Source: Bacillota bacterium
GTDB lineage: Bacteria > Bacillota > Clostridia > Christensenellales > UMGS416
Assembly: GCA_023435705.1 (NCBI GenBank)
Contig: JAEYRH010000012.1
Span: 51,613-115,612 of the forward strand
Direction of reading: 5' to 3'
Length of the DNA: 64,000 bases
The position numbers and the translations under genes are program-made. The notes beneath the pieces are model-generated. The model saw only the letters and a program-made list of their open reading frames with translations. It had not been told where the DNA came from and ran no database searches. Positions 1 through 7,463 of this stretch are shown in pieces (the first letter of the stretch is position 1; each line of letters starts with the position of its first letter).

Positions 1-524
1 GTGGGAGAAAATATGACCATCATAATCTGAAAGAGATCTATTTGGCCGGCGGGTGCTTCTGGGGCGTGGAGGCCTTTATGGCCCGTGTGCCAGGCGTGGC
101 CGACGCCGTTTCCGGTTATGCCAACGGCAACACAGAGAACCCCACCTATGAGGATGTCTGCCGGAAGGATACCGGCCACGCCGAGACCGTGCATGTGAAA
201 TACGACCCGTCCATCATTGGGCTGGATCATTTGCTCAGGGTGTTCTTCCGCATTGTGGATCCAACCACGCTCAATTGCCAGGGCAATGATGTGGGCTCGC
301 AATACCGATCCGGTATCTACTACACCGATCCCAATGACAAAGCAGTGGCCGATGCCATTGTGGCTGAAGTGCAAAAGGGGCACAGTAAGCCAGTGGTCAC
401 CGAGGTGCTGCCGCTCATGAACTTCACAACAGCTGAGGAGTATCACCAGGACTATCTGGAAAAAAACCCAGGCGGTTACTGCCATGTGGACTTCTCGCTG
501 CTGGCGGAACTGAATGGGAAGTGA
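1..524 (+). CDS. msrA: Peptide-methionine (S)-S-oxide reductase MsrA, 5' end outside window
   Basis: Repairs oxidised methionine by reducing the S-epimer of methionine sulfoxide in proteins. The catalytic GCFWG motif follows KEIYLA, the usual N-terminal strand, and the family C-terminal signature EEYHQDYLEKNPGGYC is present. The frame (codons from base 3) is open to the left edge with no stop. A TTG at 42 lies inside the conserved beta strand and would remove it, so the true start is probably upstream of the window or within its first bases. The msrB gene follows within a few bases, giving a two-gene repair operon covering both sulfoxide epimers. Identification is secure; the 5' boundary is not visible. 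Confidence 0.93.
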   Translation, partial: GRKYDHHNLKEIYLAGGCFWGVEAFMARVPGVADAVSGYANGNTENPTYEDVCRKDTGHAETVHVKYDPSIIGLDHLLRVFFRIVDPTTLNCQGNDVGSQYRSGIYYTDPNDKAVADAIVAEVQKGHSKPVVTEVLPLMNFTTAEEYHQDYLEKNPGGYCHVDFSLLAELNGK

Positions 525-529
525 CTCAG

Positions 530-976
530 ATGAAATACAAAAAACCAGACGATAAAGAGCTCCGGCAAAAGCTGACCCCGCTGCAATATGACGTGACGCA
601 GCGCAGCGCCACTGAGCGGCCCTTCCAGAATGAATACTACAAGACCAACATGCCGGGCCTTTATGTGGACATCACCACCGGCGAGCCGCTCTTTACCTCG
701 CTGGACAAGTTTGACTCCGGTTGCGGCTGGCCTGCCTTTGCCAAGCCAATTGATGACAAGCTTGTCCGCGAAGTGGAAGACCGCTCCTTTGGCATGCGGC
801 GTGTGGAAGTGCGCAGCAAGGCCGGGGACGCCCACCTGGGCCATGTGTTTGAGGATGGGCCTCAGGAGCGCGGCGGGCTGCGCTATTGCATCAACAGCGC
901 GTCGCTCCGGTTTATCCCAGCTGAAGATTTGGAGAAGGAAGGGTACGGGGAGTTCGGTAAACTTTTTACGAAATGA
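530..976 (+). CDS. msrB: Peptide-methionine (R)-S-oxide reductase MsrB
   Basis: Reduces the R-epimer of methionine sulfoxide, complementing MsrA. About 148 residues, normal for the family. Visible motifs are SGCGWPAF, DAHLGHVFEDGP and the catalytic-cysteine signature RYCINSASLRF. The two CxxC pairs that bind structural zinc in many MsrB proteins are absent, so this is the zinc-free type. I place the start at ATG 530, with GGGAAG eight bases upstream. An in-frame GTG at 521 overlaps the msrA stop and would add three residues. Cotranscribed with msrA. Confidence 0.93.
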   Translation: MKYKKPDDKELRQKLTPLQYDVTQRSATERPFQNEYYKTNMPGLYVDITTGEPLFTSLDKFDSGCGWPAFAKPIDDKLVREVEDRSFGMRRVEVRSKAGDAHLGHVFEDGPQERGGLRYCINSASLRFIPAEDLEKEGYGEFGKLFTK

Positions 977-979
977 ATA

Positions 980-1006
980 GGGGCGGGTATGGAACCCCGC
1001 CCCTAC
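980..1006. repeat. Intergenic GC-rich inverted repeat, family A copy 1
   Basis: A short palindrome, GGGGCGGG, then about seven bases, then CCCCGCCCC followed by TAC, lies directly behind the msrB stop. Near-identical units occur at 21437-21463 and, diverged, at 50060-50086, all in the same orientation and ending CCCCTAC. It could also act as a terminator-like hairpin for msrB, but no T-run follows. Confidence 0.6.
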
Positions 1007-1024
1007 CAAACAACAGGCGATCTA

Positions 1025-1912
1025 TCACGAATCCGTGATCGCTCCGCCATTCACATGCAGCACCTGCCCTGTCACATAACCCGAATCGTCACTGGCCAAA
1101 TACACATAAGTCGGTGCCAGCTCAAAGGGCTGGGCAGCGCGCCCAAGAGGCGTATCCTGCCCGAACTTGGCCACGTCCTCAGCGGAGAAGCTGGAGGGAA
1201 TGAGTGGCGTCCACACCGGGCCGGGGGCTACGGCGTTCACTCGAATGCCGCGCTTGGCCAGCGACAATGCAAGCGAGCGGGTGAACGACACGATTGCACC
1301 CTTGGTGCTGGAATAATCGATCAGCCGTTCACTGCCCTTATAGGCGGTTACCGATGTGGTGTTGATGATCGCGGAGCCCGGTGCCAGATGGGGCAGCGCA
1401 GCCTTGACCATATGGAAATAACTCAGGATATTGGTGGAAAAGGTGTTGCCCAGTTGCTCTGCGGTGATATCTTCCACGCTGTTTTGGGGGAACTGCACGG
1501 CGATGTTGTTCACGAGGATATCGATGTGCTTGAGCTCCCCCATTGCCATATCCACAACGGCGCGGGCATCCTGCTCCCGTTTCAAGTCGCAGGGGATCGG
1601 GATGCAGCGCCGGCCCAGGCCCTCCACGGCCCGCTGGGTATCCTGCGCGTTGCTGTCTTCCTGCAGGTAGGGGATCACGATATCGGCCCCCTCCTTGGCA
1701 AAGGCGATGGCAACTGCCTGACCGATGCCGCTGTCGCCGCCGGAGATGAGCGCCACACGGCCTGTGAGCTTGCCCGATGGCTTGTAGTTCGGGTTGTCGG
1801 TGACGGGCACGGGGTTCATCACGCGGGAGTCACCGGGCTGGGTGCCCTGATGCTGAGGTGGAAACACAGCCGGTGTCTGCGCCGGCGTTTGATACGTTTG
1901 CGGTGTCTGCAT
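1025..1912 (-). CDS. Short-chain dehydrogenase/reductase (SDR family oxidoreductase)
   Basis: NAD(P)-dependent oxidoreductase of the classical SDR fold. The cofactor motif GGDSGIGQA, the structural NNIA, and the catalytic Ser with YSSTKGA (Tyr-x3-Lys) are all present, and the C-terminus GYVTGQVLHVNGG is typical. About 295 residues, longer than the usual 250 because of a roughly 45-residue Pro/Gln-rich N-terminal extension. That extension is characteristic of the glucose/ribitol-dehydrogenase-like, YhdF/YdaD-type subgroup linked to stress in Bacillus. Start chosen at ATG 1912, nine bases after AGGAA; an upstream TTG at 1921 has no usable spacing. Substrate unknown. It is convergent with msrAB. 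Confidence 0.85.
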   Translation of the reverse strand: MQTPQTYQTPAQTPAVFPPQHQGTQPGDSRVMNPVPVTDNPNYKPSGKLTGRVALISGGDSGIGQAVAIAFAKEGADIVIPYLQEDSNAQDTQRAVEGLGRRCIPIPCDLKREQDARAVVDMAMGELKHIDILVNNIAVQFPQNSVEDITAEQLGNTFSTNILSYFHMVKAALPHLAPGSAIINTTSVTAYKGSERLIDYSSTKGAIVSFTRSLALSLAKRGIRVNAVAPGPVWTPLIPSSFSAEDVAKFGQDTPLGRAAQPFELAPTYVYLASDDSGYVTGQVLHVNGGAITDS

Positions 1913-1942
1913 AGCGAACAATTCCTTTCACATATATCAGGA

Positions 1943-2305
1943 TTACATTTTGGTCCTTGCTTTAAAGATGGCTGCGTATAGATAACCAAACGCCACTGCT
2001 GCTACCACTCCTCCTGCTGTGGCTGAGGCTCCGCCGGTGAACGCGCCGATCAGGCCCTTCTCCTGCACGGCCTCATACGTGCCCTTGTAAAGCGCATAGC
2101 CAAACCCGGTGAGCGGAACCGTGGCACCGGCTCCGGCAAACTCCACCAGCGGGCCATAGACACCAATGGCAGAGAGCACTACACCGGAGGTGACATAAAG
2201 CACCAGGATGCGGGCCGGAGTGAGGCTGGTGCGGTCAATCAGGATCTGGCCAATCACACACAGCAGCCCGCCCACAACAAAAGCCTTTACAAACATCCAG
2301 AACAT
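1943..2305 (-). CDS. spoVAE: Stage V sporulation protein AE (SpoVAE)
   Basis: Integral membrane subunit of the SpoVA channel that moves Ca-dipicolinic acid into the forespore and releases it at germination. About 120 residues, mostly hydrophobic with four probable membrane segments, beginning MFWMFVKAFVVGGLLCVIGQ and containing the family-typical FAGAGATVPLTGFG. The ATG at 2305 lies two bases after the spoVAD stop, with GAGGTGGGG upstream. A GTG at 2311 is the alternative and overlaps the spoVAD stop. It shares the GLLCVIGQ and AGAG-PLTGF motifs with SpoVAC, its paralogue two genes upstream. Confidence 0.93.
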   Translation of the reverse strand: MFWMFVKAFVVGGLLCVIGQILIDRTSLTPARILVLYVTSGVVLSAIGVYGPLVEFAGAGATVPLTGFGYALYKGTYEAVQEKGLIGAFTGGASATAGGVVAAVAFGYLYAAIFKARTKM

Positions 2306-2307
2306 CG

Positions 2308-3300
2308 TCACCCCACCTCGATGGAAACGGCATGGGCCACACCGGGGATGCTTTCCCCTTGCTGGGCACTGGTTGGGCTCAGCAGCGCACCGGTTGCCAC
2401 AAGCAAAATGCGCTTGATTTCGCCATATTCCATCCGTTTCAGGTAATAACCGTTTAGAAAGGAGGCGGCACACCCGCAGCCAGATGCGCCGCTATGGGCA
2501 TCCTGGCTTTCATCAAACATTTCACAGCCGCAGTCCCGGTAGCGGGAGCCCAGCACATAACCCCGCTGCTGAAGGAATTCCTCTGTGAGCTCCTTGCCCA
2601 GCTTTCCGAGATCGCCGGTTACGATATAATCATAGTAGTCTGGTGCAATACCATATTCATCCAGATGGGTGGCAATGGTATCTGCCGCCGCCGGGGCCAT
2701 CGCGGCACCCATGTTGTTTGCGTCAGTGATGCCGTAGTCAATCACCTTGCCTATTGTGAGACCCCGCACCGCAATGCCCTGCCCCTGGCTCGCCAGCACT
2801 GTGGCTCCCGCCGCCGTGACGGTGCGCTGGGCAGTGGGTGGCCGCTGGCTGCCCAGCTCCAGCGGGTAGCGGTATTGCCGCTCGGCTGTGGAGAAGTGGC
2901 TGCCGGACAAGCACAAAACCTTATCTGCGCACTGCGCCGCGATGGCCAGGGAGCCCACGATCAATGACTCCACCATCGTGGAGCAAGCGCCGTAGAGGCC
3001 CAGAAAGGGCACCGCCAGGCTCCTGGCCGAAAAGCTGGAGCTGATGATCTGATCCAGCAAGTCACCGGCGCACAGCAGGTCAAGCTCCTCGGGCTTCAAA
3101 TGCGCCGACGCCAACGCCTGGTCCACCGTCATGGAAAACAGCATAAGCTCTGCTTTTTCATAGGTGGTTTCACCCACGGTGTCGTCATTCAGGATTGTGT
3201 CAAACCACTTGCCCATCGGCCCCTGGCCCTCCATGGGCCCCACTGCCGAGCTGTGCCCGACAATCCAGGCGGGCACGGGCAACTTTTTGGTGCGTGTCAT
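2308..3300 (-). CDS. spoVAD: Stage V sporulation protein AD (SpoVAD)
   Basis: Soluble, thiolase-fold subunit of the SpoVA complex; in Bacillus it binds dipicolinic acid. 330 residues, normal length. It opens with a PAWIVGHSSAVGPMEGQGPM-type segment and has the conserved Cys-containing GLYGACSTM loop and the C-terminal HSGASGCGCAASF stretch. Its ATG overlaps the end of spoVAC by four bases, so translation is probably coupled. Part of a four-gene leftward operon: small membrane ORF, spoVAC, spoVAD, spoVAE. Confidence 0.95.
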   Translation of the reverse strand: MTRTKKLPVPAWIVGHSSAVGPMEGQGPMGKWFDTILNDDTVGETTYEKAELMLFSMTVDQALASAHLKPEELDLLCAGDLLDQIISSSFSARSLAVPFLGLYGACSTMVESLIVGSLAIAAQCADKVLCLSGSHFSTAERQYRYPLELGSQRPPTAQRTVTAAGATVLASQGQGIAVRGLTIGKVIDYGITDANNMGAAMAPAAADTIATHLDEYGIAPDYYDYIVTGDLGKLGKELTEEFLQQRGYVLGSRYRDCGCEMFDESQDAHSGASGCGCAASFLNGYYLKRMEYGEIKRILLVATGALLSPTSAQQGESIPGVAHAVSIEVG

Positions 3301-3770
3301 TGTCCGCCTCCCGCCATTTTGATGAAGTAGAGTATGATGCCGATGATGACTGAAACAGAATAGCCGTTCACCAGCACCGGCCCGGCCAGCAGAAAGAGCT
3401 TGGCGCCGGTGCCTAAGATGTAACCCTCACTTTTAAACTCCATAGCCGGAGAGGCCACCGAGTTGGCAAAACCAGTGATCGGCACGATGGAGCCGGCTCC
3501 GGCGAACTTGCCAATGCGGTCGTAGATACCGACGCCGGTGAGGGTGGACCCGAAGAACACCATCACAATGGCGTTGAAGGCGGCAAGGCTGTCTGGCGGC
3601 AGCTTTAGCAGCTCCTTGCCCACGGTGGCCACGCCCTGGCCGATCACGCAGATGAGACCGCCCACGAGAAAGGCTTTCAGGCAGTTGGCCCCGAGTTTAC
3701 TCTTCGGGGCCAGCTGCTGCACATGATCCTGATAGGCTTTCGCCTGCTGTTTGGTCGGTTTATTGTTCAT
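3297..3770 (-). CDS. spoVAC: Stage V sporulation protein AC (SpoVAC)
   Basis: Membrane subunit of the SpoVA dipicolinate channel; the Bacillus homologue behaves as a mechanosensitive channel. 157 residues with four hydrophobic segments after a charged N-terminus (KQQAKAYQDHVQQLAP). The motifs GGLICVIGQG and KFAGAGSIVPITGFANS are diagnostic. The start codon overlaps the stop of the 56-residue ORF upstream in an ATGA arrangement, and the stop overlaps spoVAD. Transcription probably comes from the sigma-G-type promoter at 3959-3987. Confidence 0.95.
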   Translation of the reverse strand: MNNKPTKQQAKAYQDHVQQLAPKSKLGANCLKAFLVGGLICVIGQGVATVGKELLKLPPDSLAAFNAIVMVFFGSTLTGVGIYDRIGKFAGAGSIVPITGFANSVASPAMEFKSEGYILGTGAKLFLLAGPVLVNGYSVSVIIGIILYFIKMAGGGQ

Positions 3771-3937
3771 GCGATCGGTCCCCGGATGGTGGCTGCTGCC
3801 TTGACGAACACAGCATTTTCAGGCCCCGACTGCTTGATCTCCATCATAAATTGGCTGATCAGAAAGGCAGCCAGGCTGAAAAAGGCGAAGAACGCGACCG
3901 CGATCACGATGATGGCTGTTCTTGTCTTTATGGCCAT
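3767..3937 (-). CDS. 56-residue single-pass membrane microprotein heading the spoVA operon
   Basis: An unrecognised small protein. ATG at 3937 follows GAAAGGAGTGAG, a strong ribosome-binding site, and the TGA overlaps the spoVAC ATG (ATGA), so it is the first translated and coupled gene of the operon. The sequence starts MAIKTRTAIIVIAVAFFAFF. A basic N-terminus leads into one hydrophobic segment (about residues 8-30), then an amphipathic tail containing QFMMEIKQSGPEN and ending TIRGPIA. It is not similar, as far as I can tell, to SpoVAA or SpoVAB, which head the Bacillus operon. Its position implies forespore expression and a link to the SpoVA channel; function is inference only. Confidence 0.75.
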   Translation of the reverse strand: MAIKTRTAIIVIAVAFFAFFSLAAFLISQFMMEIKQSGPENAVFVKAAATIRGPIA

Positions 3938-3958
3938 TTATCTCACTCCTTTCAATCG

Positions 3959-3987
3959 TATTATGATCGTATCCGGTGATTTCATCC
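3959..3987 (-). promoter_or_regulatory. Sigma-G-type promoter of the spoVA operon
   Basis: On the minus strand GGATG (3987-3983) is followed after exactly 17 bases by CATAATA (3965-3959). This fits the known sigma-G pattern gnATr-N17/18-cATnmTA. It lies 22 bases upstream of the first start codon of the spoVA operon, which is sigma-G-controlled in Bacillus. Confidence 0.7.
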
Positions 3988-4071
3988 GATCAAAAGGCGG
4001 AAAGAGAAGAGGTTTTTGGAAGTAATCATAAATTGGGGAAGGACACAGAAGCGTTTCATGGAAATATTTGT

Positions 4072-4100
4072 TTGCCACGTGTGCGTTAAAATGGTAGTAT
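4072..4100 (+). promoter_or_regulatory. Sigma-A-type promoter of the zinc-ribbon gene
   Basis: TTGCCA (4072-4077) and TAGTAT (4095-4100) with a 17-base spacer, 31 bases upstream of the ATG at 4132. No palindromic operator is obvious next to it. Confidence 0.5.
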
Positions 4101-4131
4101 GTGAATATCATCATAACTACAGGAGCGCTCC

Positions 4132-5523
4132 ATGAAATGCAGGAAATGCGGTGAAGAAAACTTCAACGAAGGATCGCACTGCGCGAAATGCGGCGCTAGG
4201 CTCAGGGTCATCAGCAAGATACTGATTGCTCTTGTTTCCGCAGGCATAGGCGTGTTGCTTCTTGCGATACTGGTGGTCTTCTATATCGTGCCTGCAATCC
4301 AATACCCCTATCAGAGAAGCGAAGAATGCGTACGCACCGGGAGCTACGTAGAAGCTGAGCAACTTTATCAGGAGCACTTTGTAAATAACGATGACCAGAC
4401 AATGAAACTCCTTGGGCTTGCGCAAGACCGCATCATAGCAATTGAGGAGGATTTCAAAACAAGCAAGCTAAACTTTGACTCGGCTGTAGCAGAGCTGAGC
4501 TCCATGCAGGTGTTGAGCATTGCCAAAGACCCAGTCCTTGCCGCAAAGAAAAAGCTCTGTTCGAATTATCTGGAGCGGGTCAAAACGAGCTATACAGCCT
4601 CCCCACTTGAGTATTCCGCGGCAATGGCTGAAGTCAGCAAGATGGAGCCATTGGGTATGCTTACGGCAGAGACAGTTTCTCAAGCCCGCACCGCGATCAG
4701 TCAGGATTATCTTATGGCGATACAGACCGGCTTTGAAAAGAGAATGCTGGATTATGAAACCGCTCTGGAGATGCTGGGGGACGTCACCAGCAAGGAAGTT
4801 GATCAACAAAAGGGCAATGTTTCCATTCGCCTGAAAGAACTGAAAGCATCCAGAGACGCGTTCCTAATGGCAAAAGACTACTTCAACAAAAACAAACTGA
4901 AAGACGGACTTACCAAGCTGAAAATGGTCATCAATTCTGATGATCAGTATGTGGAAGCACAATCTCTTTATCATGAGAAGCTGAATGAACTAAAAAAACA
5001 AGTCCTGTCAGAAGCAACTGGTTTTGCAAAGCAGAAAAATTATGAAACATGTGTTATTGTTCTGAGCAGCCTGCTTACGACTTACTTTGATAACAAAGAC
5101 AAGGAACTATCAGAAGCGATTGCAAAATACACAAAGCTGAACAATGCAATGATGAAAGCCGAGGCCAAGAAGAACCAGCAGGTCATTTTCGTTAGTGCCA
5201 GAACCCTGCATGGCGCATTCGAGATGGACTATATTCAAATCGTTGTAAAGAACCAAACGAAAAATACAATTAAGTACTTCAAAGTAGAATGGTATGAATA
5301 CGATAAAAACGGTAAGTTCATCGGTCAAGGCAGCGGAGGATGTGATATTCGCATCGGGCCGGGAAGAACGTTTGGCCGTGGATACGGTTGGTGGGCTAAC
5401 ATTGATGGGATAAAAACAATCATTGCATGTGTAACCCGCGTTGAATACACCGATGGCACAATATGGGACAATCCCTACTATGACTACTGGTATCAAGACT
5501 ATTATAACAAGCCGCTGCGCTAA
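4132..5523 (+). CDS. Zinc-ribbon, single-pass membrane protein with extracytoplasmic helical stalk
   Basis: 463 residues of unknown function. Cysteines at 3, 6, 17 and 20 form a zinc ribbon (CRKC, then CAKC). A membrane helix follows at about residues 27-50. Residues 55-330 are Lys/Glu/Ala-rich and predicted mainly helical, resembling tetratricopeptide or coiled-coil stalks. The last 110 residues form an aromatic-rich beta domain (KYFKVEWYEYDKNGKFIGQG, later DNPYYDYWYQDYYNKP) resembling the FxLYD/DUF5780-like domains found at the C-terminus of such Firmicute proteins. Base composition is more AT-rich than its neighbours. It converges on sigF, ending three bases from the sigF stop. A sensor or envelope-anchoring role is a guess. 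Confidence 0.8.
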   Translation: MKCRKCGEENFNEGSHCAKCGARLRVISKILIALVSAGIGVLLLAILVVFYIVPAIQYPYQRSEECVRTGSYVEAEQLYQEHFVNNDDQTMKLLGLAQDRIIAIEEDFKTSKLNFDSAVAELSSMQVLSIAKDPVLAAKKKLCSNYLERVKTSYTASPLEYSAAMAEVSKMEPLGMLTAETVSQARTAISQDYLMAIQTGFEKRMLDYETALEMLGDVTSKEVDQQKGNVSIRLKELKASRDAFLMAKDYFNKNKLKDGLTKLKMVINSDDQYVEAQSLYHEKLNELKKQVLSEATGFAKQKNYETCVIVLSSLLTTYFDNKDKELSEAIAKYTKLNNAMMKAEAKKNQQVIFVSARTLHGAFEMDYIQIVVKNQTKNTIKYFKVEWYEYDKNGKFIGQGSGGCDIRIGPGRTFGRGYGWWANIDGIKTIIACVTRVEYTDGTIWDNPYYDYWYQDYYNKPLR

Positions 5524-5526
5524 TGC

Positions 5527-6276
5527 TCACCCCGACATCAACCCGCGCATCTTGCTCAATATCTTACCCTCCAGCCGGGAGATCTGCACCTGCGACACGC
5601 CGATGGCCTCGGCGATCTCGCTTTGAGTTTTCTCCTGAAAATACCGCATCACAATGATCTGCCGCTCCCGGGGCTCCAGCGTGGAAAGCAGCTCCTTGAT
5701 GAGGATTCGGTCGATCTGGGTGTCCGGCAGGCTGGCTTCGTCTGGCACGCGGTCAATGGTCTTGATCGGGTTCTCGGCGCCGGGGTTCAGCTCCTCGTCA
5801 ATGCTGCCGATGGGGTTCATCGCCTCCAGGATGTAGGAGATATCTTCCGCCGCGATGCCGGCTTCGCTGGCGATTTCATTGGCGGTGGGTTCCCGCTGCA
5901 GGCGTTCGCTCAGCCGCTCCTGCACCGTGAGAAGCAGCCGAGCCTTCTCCTTGATGGATCGGCTCACCTTCATGGGCCCGTCATCACGCAAAAAGCGGCG
6001 GATCTCACCCATGATCATCGGCACGGCATAGGTGGAAAAGCACACATTGTAGCTCATATCAAAGTTCTTGACCGCCTTCACGAAGCCCACGCAGCCGATC
6101 TGGAAGATATCCTCGTAATCGGCGCCGCGGTCGCGAAAACGCTTGGCCACACTGTGCACCAACGCCATGTTTTCCCGTATGAGCTGTTCCTCGGCCTCGG
6201 TGTCGCCGGCACGGGCGCGCTTGATAAGCTCGATCGTGTCACGCAACACAGGGCCGGCGGCCGGTGCCTGGTTCAT
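5527..6276 (-). CDS. sigF: Sporulation sigma factor SigF (SpoIIAC)
   Basis: First forespore-specific sigma factor, about 249 residues. Region 2 is clear (ADYEDIFQIGCVGFVKAV, then FSTYAVPMIMGEIRRFLRD). Region 3 and the region 4 helix-turn-helix (KTQSEIAEAIGVSQVQISRL) follow. It is third in the order spoIIAA-spoIIAB-sigF, as in Bacillus. The start is uncertain: ATG 6276 lies just after the spoIIAB stop and gives an N-terminus of normal length, but has no good ribosome-binding site. In-frame upstream starts at 6321 and 6336 would overlap spoIIAB by about 45-60 bases. Confidence 0.93.
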   Translation of the reverse strand: MNQAPAAGPVLRDTIELIKRARAGDTEAEEQLIRENMALVHSVAKRFRDRGADYEDIFQIGCVGFVKAVKNFDMSYNVCFSTYAVPMIMGEIRRFLRDDGPMKVSRSIKEKARLLLTVQERLSERLQREPTANEIASEAGIAAEDISYILEAMNPIGSIDEELNPGAENPIKTIDRVPDEASLPDTQIDRILIKELLSTLEPRERQIIVMRYFQEKTQSEIAEAIGVSQVQISRLEGKILSKMRGLMSG

Positions 6277-6277
6277 A

Positions 6278-6778
6278 CTAGTTGACCAGCCCGGCAGCGG
6301 GCCTGTCGTCCCGCCCGTCATCGGCACAGTCGTCATCAGCCCCGGCTTGCAGCGGCGCCAGCCTCTTGCGCATCCTCACTGTGGTGCCGTGGCCCACAGC
6401 AGACTTCACCGCTAGCTCGTCCATAAACGTCTGCATCACCGTGAAGCCCATGCCGGAGCGCTCCATCTCCGGCCTTGAGGTGTAAAACGGCTGCATCGCC
6501 TCATCCACGTTTGCGATGCCCCGCCCGGTGTCGGTGATCTCCACCAGCAGCTCGCCGCCAATCACCTCCGCGGCGATCACGACCACGCCGCCGGGGCGGT
6601 TTTCGTAGCCGTGCACGATGGCGTTGGTCACAGCCTCCGAAACGGCGGTCTTCACGTCGGAAATCTCCTCCAGCGTGGGGTTCAGCCGCGTCATGAACGC
6701 GCCCACGGCCACCCTGGCAAAGCTCTCGTTTTCCGACATCGCCGGAATTTCCAGCCGCATGTAATTCTTTCCCCTCAT
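6278..6778 (-). CDS. spoIIAB: Anti-sigma-F factor / serine kinase SpoIIAB
   Basis: GHKL-type protein kinase that holds SigF inactive and phosphorylates SpoIIAA. The N-box is intact (KTAVSEAVTNAIVHGYENRP), as are the G1 box (DTGRGI) and G2 box (MERSGMGFTVMQTFMDE). 166 residues, about 20 longer than usual, because of a hydrophilic acidic/Arg tail that ends in AAGLVN and lies over the start of sigF. ATG 6778 has GGAGGAGGGA upstream. A second ATG at 6760 is possible but would remove the usual short leader before RLEIPAMSENESFAR. Confidence 0.93.
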   Translation of the reverse strand: MRGKNYMRLEIPAMSENESFARVAVGAFMTRLNPTLEEISDVKTAVSEAVTNAIVHGYENRPGGVVVIAAEVIGGELLVEITDTGRGIANVDEAMQPFYTSRPEMERSGMGFTVMQTFMDELAVKSAVGHGTTVRMRKRLAPLQAGADDDCADDGRDDRPAAGLVN

Positions 6779-6798
6779 GATTCGTCCCTCCTCCCGGC

Positions 6799-7104
6799 CT
6801 ACTCCCGCTCCACGACCGAATAGATCCCCGCAAGCTTGAGGATCCTGTCCATCTTGTCCGAAAGCCCCCGCACGGCCATGCTGCCGCCGATTTCCTTCAC
6901 CTTTTTGTAGCGGCCCAGCACCACGCCGATGCCGGAGCTGTCCATAAATGTGAGCCGCGACATATCCAGCACGACCCTTCTGGCCGGCTTGCGGTTCAGC
7001 GCCTTGTCCAGCGTTTCGCGCACGTCGGCAGCGGCATGGTGATCCAGCTCTCCGGCCAGCCACGCCACCAGCACGCCCTCCTTTTCCTCCACCCGAACTG
7101 TCAA
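6799..7104 (-). CDS. spoIIAA: Anti-sigma-F factor antagonist SpoIIAA
   Basis: STAS-domain protein of 101 residues that frees SigF from SpoIIAB when dephosphorylated. The phosphoacceptor serine is in FMDSSGIGVVLGRYK. Normal length. ATG 7104 follows AAGGAGGGATTCCTTT on the minus strand. First gene of the spoIIA operon, 20 bases ahead of spoIIAB. The phosphatase that reactivates it (SpoIIE) is not in the window, although a different PP2C protein lies at 43183-44301. Confidence 0.94.
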   Translation of the reverse strand: MTVRVEEKEGVLVAWLAGELDHHAAADVRETLDKALNRKPARRVVLDMSRLTFMDSSGIGVVLGRYKKVKEIGGSMAVRGLSDKMDRILKLAGIYSVVERE

Positions 7105-7463
7105 AGGAATCCCTCCTTCCCCAAAGGCTAATCAGTATTCCATGGGGGCCCGGTGTTGCCCTGCATCGAAAGATGGGAGCTTTTGGCGCAACGTGCGGTT
7201 CGGCAAAAGCAGTCAAATTTCGTCACTGGCCGCACAGAGGGCGGCACTGCCGGAGCCCTTATACATACAAGTATTGACAGGTGTGGGGGGATGTATACAT
7301 GAGGGATGCCAGCAAAATGAAAGGGCCTGCATTGAATGCATGCGCTGATGAACCTACAATGCGATTGCATCTGCGTGCCTATGGACAATGCACTGACCAC
7401 GCTGCACTGAACTATGCTAAAATAGCCATGTCGCAGCCACAATCAGCCAGCAGGAGAAAACAG
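7105..7463. other. Intergenic region between spoIIAA and the glycosidase
   Basis: 359 bases between divergent genes. It holds the candidate sigma-H promoter of spoIIA (7137-7164). The frame of the downstream glycosidase stays open upstream to 7281, but that part has no protein character or ribosome-binding site. I see no terminator or RNA structure. Confidence 0.5.
7137..7164 (-). promoter_or_regulatory. Candidate sigma-H promoter of the spoIIA operon
   Basis: On the minus strand GCAGGGCAA (7164-7156), then 12 bases, then ATGGAAT (7143-7137). The sigma-H pattern is RnAGGAwWW-N11/12-RnnGAAT: the -10 matches fully and the -35 has two mismatches. It lies 33 bases upstream of spoIIAA, whose Bacillus counterpart is sigma-H-dependent. 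Confidence 0.45.

Noticed and set aside
2305..2473. 56-residue N-terminal extension of SpoVAE
   Set aside because: The frame continues upstream inside spoVAD, but the extension is Cys/Arg-rich with no membrane character, and a good ribosome-binding site precedes ATG 2305.
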